From NCBI GenBank assembly GCA_963821495.1, contig CAWGEA010000001.1, positions 521,311 through 585,310 of the forward strand: a stretch of 64,000 bases of DNA. Direction: 5' to 3'. This document shows, in pieces, positions 59,938 to 64,000 of this stretch (its first letter is position 1; the number at the start of each line of letters is the position of its first letter). This DNA is from AC-32 sp963821495. GTDB taxonomy: Bacteria > Actinomycetota > Thermoleophilia > Gaiellales > Gaiellaceae. The position numbers were made by a program, and so were the translations under genes. The notes beneath the pieces were generated by a model that did no database searches, was not told the DNA's origin, and worked only from the letters and a program-made list of their open reading frames with translations.

Positions 59938-60637
59938 GTCGCCTCCTCGCGACCCAGACCGTGTCCTCGCCGCCGCTGAAGGGCCGGCGGTCGAACCAGC
60001 CGTAGCACGCGACGACCTGGAAGCCCGCTCGCTCCAGCAGCGCGCGCCATTCGTCGTTCGAGAGCCAGGCCAGCACGAAGCTCGCCTCGCCGCTCTCGCC
60101 GCGAACCGAGAGGGTGAGCGTCCGCGCCCGCGAGTCCCAGTCGGCGCGCTCGAAGATCCCCGGCTCGCGCTCGAGCCAGCGGGCGTGCGTATCGGCGATG
60201 TCGTCGGCGCCGGGGGCGAACACGTCGAACACCAGGCATCCGCCCGGAACGAGCAGCTCGTAGGCCGCATGCAGCGCGCGGAGTCGCGTCGCGTCGTCGA
60301 GCAGGTGCAGGTACGAGCGAAACGGGCACGTCACCAGCGCGACCCGCTCCTCGACCGGCGGCGCCTCGAGCTCGCCGAGGCGCAGGTCGAGGAGGTCGGC
60401 CACGCCAGCCAGATCCGCGCGCTCACGGCACACCTCGAGCATGCCAGGCGAGGAGTCGACGCCGATCACGCGCACCCCGGCCGCCGCGGTCGGTACCGCG
60501 ATCCGGCCCGTGCCGACGGCGAGCTCGACCACCGTCGACCCGGCCCGCTGCGCCTCCTCGACGTAGAACGCCACGTCCTCGGTGACGCTTTCGCTCCACG
60601 GGTCGTAGATCCGAGCGATCGAGTCGTACGCGCTCAT
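59934..60637 (-). CDS. Class I SAM-dependent methyltransferase
   Basis: The ATG at 60637 opens SAYDSIARIYDPWSESVTEDVAFYVEEA, then motif I VVELAVGTGRIAVPTAAAGVRVIGVDSS, motif II-like ERVALVTCPFRSYLHLLDD and LLVPGGCLVFDVFAPG. It ends with a short beta sheet, AGFQVVACYGWFDRRPFSGGEDTVWVA. A one-base shift in the last ten codons seems likely: the stop at 59934 fits in length, but the uninterrupted frame runs on to 59381. Substrate unknown. The ATG overlaps the stop of an upstream methyltransferase fragment (ATGA). Confidence 0.75.
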
Positions 60638-60812
60638 GCCGGCCGTCGGGTCACCCAGACGTACTCGCGCGACCCGTCGTCGAACGGCCGCCGGTGGAGG
60701 TCGCCGTAGAGCGCCTCGACCTCGAGCCCGGCGACGTCGATCAGCCCGAGCCACTCGTTCTTCGTCGCCCACCAGAGCGACGAGGTGCCGCCGCCGTAGA
60801 CGTCAACGCCGG
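60634..60812 (-). pseudogene. C-terminal fragment of another SAM methyltransferase
   Basis: The minus strand codes GGGTSSLWWATKNEWLGLID, VAGLEVEALYGDLHRRPFDD and GSREYVWVTRRPA then TGA. This matches the end of the neighbouring methyltransferase (GFQVVACYGWFDRRPFSGGEDTVWVA). No start codon is in frame and the frame is closed by TGA just upstream, where a + strand membrane-protein gene begins, so the gene lost its 5' part. Confidence 0.6.
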
Positions 60813-60821
60813 TCCGGCGGG

Positions 60822-61157
60822 ATAACCCTTGGCGGAATCATCGTCATTCTCGGGATCATCCTGATCATTGTCTGGAGCTTCTGGATCGGGCTGATCGTCA
60901 CGCTCATCGGGCTCATCGCCTTTGGCGGGTTCGCGCGGCGGACTGGTACTGAACGGGCTCTCGGAGGTCTTTTAAGCCGGCGCATGCCTGTCGAGGGCGT
61001 CTCGCTGATCCCGAAGTGCGTGGAGTGCGAGGCCGTCTGGCTGCCCACCGACGAGGAGCGCTGGCACGCGCACTTGGGCGGCGACGATCTCGACGAACCG
61101 GCGGAGCTCGTCTTCTACTGCCCGGAGTGCGCTGAGCGAGAATTCATCGAGGACTAA
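60822..61157 (+). CDS. Small membrane segment followed by zinc-ribbon-like protein
   Basis: One open frame holds two distinct parts. The first (60822-60980) is ITLGGIIVILGIILIIVWSFWIGLIVTLIGLIAFGGFARR, two transmembrane helices like the DUF6131 group. It lacks an ATG, the sequence starting at GGGATAACC. The second begins at the ATG 60984 and gives 57 residues with CVECEAVW and CPECAEREF, a likely zinc ribbon. They may be two genes joined by a lost stop or a one-base change. Confidence 0.5.
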   Translation: MTLGGIIVILGIILIIVWSFWIGLIVTLIGLIAFGGFARRTGTERALGGLLSRRMPVEGVSLIPKCVECEAVWLPTDEERWHAHLGGDDLDEPAELVFYCPECAEREFIED

Positions 61158-61190
61158 CCCTCGCTGCGCGAGAAGCCATCGCGAGCTGTC

Positions 61191-61983
61191 GTGAACACTT
61201 TGGTCGGGATCGGCGTATGCTCGCCGTCGTGGCCGGGGCCGGACGTCACACGGCTCGCAGCCGCGATTGGCTGCGCACTCCTCTGTGGGGGCATCCTCAC
61301 CGCCTGCGGCACCAAGACCGTCACCAAGACTGTAACCGTCGTTGGAACGGTCCCCAACGGCGGAGCTACCTCCGCCAGCGCCAGCGTCGCGCGGGCGCCC
61401 ACGACTTCACGCAATTCGCGTGCGCCCAGTGTCACGGTGAGCGCGGGCGTGGCGGCGTGTCCGCCGACGTCCCCGCTCTCAGCCAGGTCGGGAAGCAGCT
61501 CACCGTCGCGCAGTTGAAACAGATCATCAACCACGGGCTCGGCGAATCGGCCAACCCGACGAAGCCGTACATGCCCGTTTGGGGGCAGGTGATTTCGGCG
61601 CACCAGGTGTCAGATCTCGTCGCCTACATCCGCGCCGGGCTTCCCTCCGTGCCTGGAGCGACGCCGCCGCCAGTGATAACGGCCAGGGCCCGGCGGTCGA
61701 GGGCGCGCTCCTCTACCAGCGCTACGGCTGCATCAACTGCCACGGCCCGAACGGGCTCGGCGGTGTCCCGAACCCCCAATCGCCCGACAAGGCGATCCCA
61801 CCGCTTTCGGGCGCCGAGTTCTTCACCGAGTTCAACACCGACAAGAAGATCACCGACATGATCAGAACCGGCAGCGTCCTCGGCCGGGCCCCGATCGTCT
61901 CGATGCCGCACTGGGGCGGCATCATCCCCGACCAACAACTGCAAGCGCTCCTCGCCTACATCAAGACGCTGAAAACCGGCTAG
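61191..61983 (+). pseudogene. Diheme c-type cytochrome lipoprotein, frame broken
   Basis: A GTG at 61191 opens a signal and lipobox (GCALLCGGILTACGTKTVTKTV). The first heme site FACAQCHGERGRGG lies in a second frame (about 61425), followed by GKQLTVAQLKQIINHGLG and KPYMPVWGQVISAHQVSDLVAYIRAGL. The second heme site YQRYGCINCHGPNGLGG lies in a third frame (about 61730), ending ALLAYIKTLKTG. Two one-base shifts (near 61400 and 61670) break it. The restored protein would be a membrane-anchored electron carrier on the outer face. Confidence 0.8.
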
Positions 61984-62071
61984 CGCCGCTGGGCGGCTCC
62001 AAGCCGGACCGAGGCATCCAGCAGCCCTGCCCTCGGGGCGTCCTAGATCAGTACTTTGCCGCGCGCCGGCT

Positions 62072-62764
62072 GTGGCCTTCGCGGACGCCCCGCGAGGCCA
62101 CCAGCGCTATTGCTTCGCCTGCACGATCTGGAAAGGAGCGGTCATTTCGGCCCAGCGCGTTCACGAGCGTCCCCACCAGTACGCCGCCGTCTGGCGCACC
62201 GGCGACGGCCCAACCTCGAGCGGCAAGCTCGAACTCGGCTCCGATGACCTCGTCCTGCACGGGGCGGACGAAGAGGAGCTCCGGATCCCGTTCGACGAGC
62301 TCACCTCGGTGGAGATCGGGCGCGCGGTCGGTGAACGGATCAACGGTGACAAGTCGCTCGTGCTCGAGCGGCACTCCTGTGAGCGGGTGCTCGTCGCCGC
62401 CTTGGGCGGTGCGGGCCTGCTCGGCGAGGTCAATGAGCTGCTCGCCCGGCTTCGGGCCGAGCACGCGGCGCGGGCCTGCATTGCCGTCGTTGTTCCGATC
62501 AAGCGTGGCACAGCCGCGGCGGCCCGGCGGCTCGTCGAGGCGGGCCCGCCCTTCGAGCTCGAGCGCCTTGGGCTCGAGCAGCACCATGTCCTTGTCAGCG
62601 AGCGCGAGGTCGTGTTCTTCTTCGAAGGCGAAAGCGCAAGCGCGGCCGCCGATGCGCTCTCGCGGAGTCCGCGTGTGCTGAACGCAGCTGTGCGCTGGCG
62701 CAGCATTCTCGCCGGCCGGCCGCGACTCGCCGAAGAGCAATTCGGCTGGAAGCGCACGAACTGA
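62072..62764 (+). CDS. Hypothetical protein with PH-like and ABM-like halves
   Basis: The 230-residue protein has an N-terminal beta-rich half (YAAVWRTGDGPTSSGKLELGSDDLVLHGADEEELRIPFDELTSVEIGR) resembling a small PH/GRAM-like fold. The C-terminal half (CIAVVVPIKRGTAAAARRLVEAGPPFELERLGLEQHHVLVSEREVVFFFEGESASAAADAL) resembles a monooxygenase-like ferredoxin fold. Neither has a recognised active site. GTG start, possibly too long at the N-terminus. Confidence 0.55.
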   Translation: MAFADAPRGHQRYCFACTIWKGAVISAQRVHERPHQYAAVWRTGDGPTSSGKLELGSDDLVLHGADEEELRIPFDELTSVEIGRAVGERINGDKSLVLERHSCERVLVAALGGAGLLGEVNELLARLRAEHAARACIAVVVPIKRGTAAAARRLVEAGPPFELERLGLEQHHVLVSEREVVFFFEGESASAAADALSRSPRVLNAAVRWRSILAGRPRLAEEQFGWKRTN

Positions 62765-63106
62765 CTAGCAGCAGCCAGCCCGCGTCAGTAGCCGAGGGAC
62801 TCGCACCGGAGAGGCTCATCGCTTGCGGGGGTGGGGCTGGCCTCCGAATCGAGAGGAACGAGCGCCTGCTGCGATAGCAGGGAGTCGACGCGAAATCCCG
62901 CATCGATGGCCGGATCGCCGAGGCTGTGGTCACGCTGTGATCAGCCGAGAGGAGTCAGACCGCGCCGAACTTCGGTCTCCCTGCATGGTTCTCAAACCGG
63001 AGACGGTGCCCGTGACGGCCCGACCCGCGCGGGTACGACGACGGCCCGACGTTGGTTCAAGGGTGATCCAAGGCCGGCTCCGGAAAATGACATCCGAGAG
63101 CTCGGC
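62765..63106. other. Non-coding or decayed stretch
   Basis: No convincing gene on either strand. A short hairpin CCTGCT-GCGAT-AGCAGG lies near 62870. The rest shows only short open frames without protein-like composition. Confidence 0.4.
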
Positions 63107-63636
63107 TCACGCGGTCGGCGTCTCCCGGCGCACTTCAGGCGCTTGGGCTCTCTCCTCCGCTAGCCCAGCGTCAGGCTCGTCCGGCAAACCCTCCTCGAGC
63201 ATCTGTCGTAGTACCGCCCTTTCCTCTCGGGTAAGCGAGGCCAGTCCTTCGTCCCCGGAACGTCTTCCTCCGCGGGCAACGGCCTGCCGAAGGCCTGATC
63301 AGCGAGCCGAGCAAGAGCGTTTGCGTTTCCGCGATGAGCGAGCCCCGACACCACCTGATCGAGCTCTGGCTGGCTCAGCTTGCTCAGCGAGACGCCTAGG
63401 CGCTGTCTGAATGTCAAGGCGTTCTGCTCCGCCGATTCCTGCCTGGCCAGGGCTTTCGCTCGCCGGGCTTCGCCACTACGCCGACCCATCTCCGCGGGGT
63501 CAAGACCTCCGTTAAGCGTCCTGGAACGTGGCGGAACGTCAGAGTCGCGATTCGCTCCGCGCGCACTCCGAGGCGTTCGTTCGGCGTTCCGGATGCTGTC
63601 GCCCGCGTTCGAGTGTCCGTGATGATTCAGGCTCAT
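63107..63636 (-). pseudogene. Hypothetical basic protein, frame broken
   Basis: The main frame reads GLDPAEMGRRSGEARRAKALARQESAEQNALTFRQRLGVSLSKLSQPELDQVVSGLAHRGNANALARLADQAFGRPLPAEED. After a one-base shift near 63240 it continues LASLTREERAVLRQMLEEGLPDEPDAGLAEERAQAPE and ends at 63107. The GRRSGEARR start and following helices resemble small terminase-like or plasmid proteins that open with a basic AxxGRRGGxA segment. Function unknown. Confidence 0.5.
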
Positions 63637-63689
63637 CCTTGGCGTCCCCGAGCTCGAAGCGTATCGGCGAATCGGCTCTGTTGTCGCTG

Positions 63690-63717
63690 GGCCGGGCGTC
63701 GAGCCGAACGCCCGGCC
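63690..63717. terminator. Strong GC hairpin
   Basis: GGCCGGGCGT and ACGCCCGGCC form a perfect 10-bp stem around an 8-base loop, in the gap between two divergently oriented genes. No T tract follows on either strand, so it may be a regulatory or terminator hairpin. Confidence 0.45.
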
Positions 63718-63783
63718 GACATCGACCTCGCCATCGGCGACAGATGCGAAGATCGCCGGTCACCCGAAACTCTAGTAGACGGA

Positions 63784-64000
63784 ATGAGACGTCCGAGCGC
63801 CGAGCAACTCGTTGAGCATTGGCGGTTGACCACGATGCCGACAGAGAACGTGCGGTTCTCTCAGACCTACGTCGACGCAAGAACCGGGGCAGACGGCAAA
63901 CCCCTCTGCTCGGCGATCATCGCGCTGCTCGTAGACGATCCGACGGTCTTTTCTGACATGCACCGGCTGCCGACCGACGAGCTGTGGCATTTCTTTCATC
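63784..64000 (+). CDS. DUF985 cupin family protein, cut by the window end
   Basis: An ATG at 63784 opens SAEQLVEHWRLTTMPTENVRFSQTYVDARTG, then GKPLCSAIIALLVDDPTVFSDMHRLPTDELWHFFH, open to the last base. This is the start of the DUF985/cupin_5 fold (family pattern: L-x-x-HPEGG-x-F-x-ETY ... S-x-I-x-FLL ... S-x-x-H-x-x-x-SDE-x-WHFY). The family includes putative sugar epimerase-like proteins of unknown substrate. About half is missing. Confidence 0.8.
   Translation, partial: MRRPSAEQLVEHWRLTTMPTENVRFSQTYVDARTGADGKPLCSAIIALLVDDPTVFSDMHRLPTDELWHFFH

Overview
The window is very GC-rich, uses many GTG and TTG starts, and packs its genes with 1-10 base overlaps. The gene set points to a deep-branching actinobacterium, most likely class Thermoleophilia (Gaiellales or Solirubrobacterales). 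It includes Rex, a GCS2-type ligase, a K+-independent proton-pumping pyrophosphatase, APC permeases fused to Usp domains, FIST and CarD proteins. This placement is inferred from gene content only. Layout: 1-14.4 kb is dense housekeeping sequence on the + strand. It holds the rex 3' end, a GT4 glycosyltransferase, a carboxylate-amine ligase, a secreted subtilase with a PASTA tail, MTA phosphorylase followed by a decayed second copy, H+-PPase, two APC-Usp permeases with two TrkA-type proteins (probably ion homeostasis), and a PQQ-type sugar dehydrogenase. The most striking locus is 15.05-19.97 kb. A cobalamin riboswitch precedes six overlapping genes: two exported DUF4430 proteins, EcfT, a fused double EcfA ATPase, an ECF S component and an alpha/alpha-toroid repeat protein. 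DUF4430 and the toroid are the families of the C- and N-terminal domains of animal intrinsic factor and transcobalamin, so this reads as a split bacterial version of the vertebrate B12 carrier coupled to an ECF importer. From 20 to 31.6 kb there are mixed single genes: GNATs, an AlkZ-related protein, a flippase-like protein, cupin, RibD-like reductase, 2-hydroxyacid dehydrogenase, PcrA helicase, an Eis-like acetyltransferase, a large membrane protein and a 23-residue membrane peptide with its own ribosome site and terminator. From 31.7 to 48.1 kb lies a decayed genomic island. It starts at a tRNA-Val(GAC) gene whose 3' end recurs at 42.81 kb (27 identical bases) and, more degenerate, at 48.06 kb. 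A broken tyrosine integrase follows the tRNA, and the 3' tail of another integrase lies near the second copy. Cargo includes a LuxR-type AAA regulator, a secreted protein, a Tat-exported ferritin-like protein, a FabF-like synthase, a variant ClpP, a CarD protein, a tryptophanase/tyrosine phenol-lyase, and a divergent aceK-icd pair. From 48.1 to 57.4 kb come a CDF transporter, two orphan phage-tail-tube proteins, MsrB-MsrA, PAS, MBL, FIST, CBS and YjbR proteins, thrS, and the infC-rpmI-rplT ribosomal operon. From 56.9 kb to the end, nearly every gene is broken by one-base frame changes, including essential rpmI. That pattern suggests sequence errors in this stretch more than true gene death. 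The window ends inside a DUF985 cupin gene.
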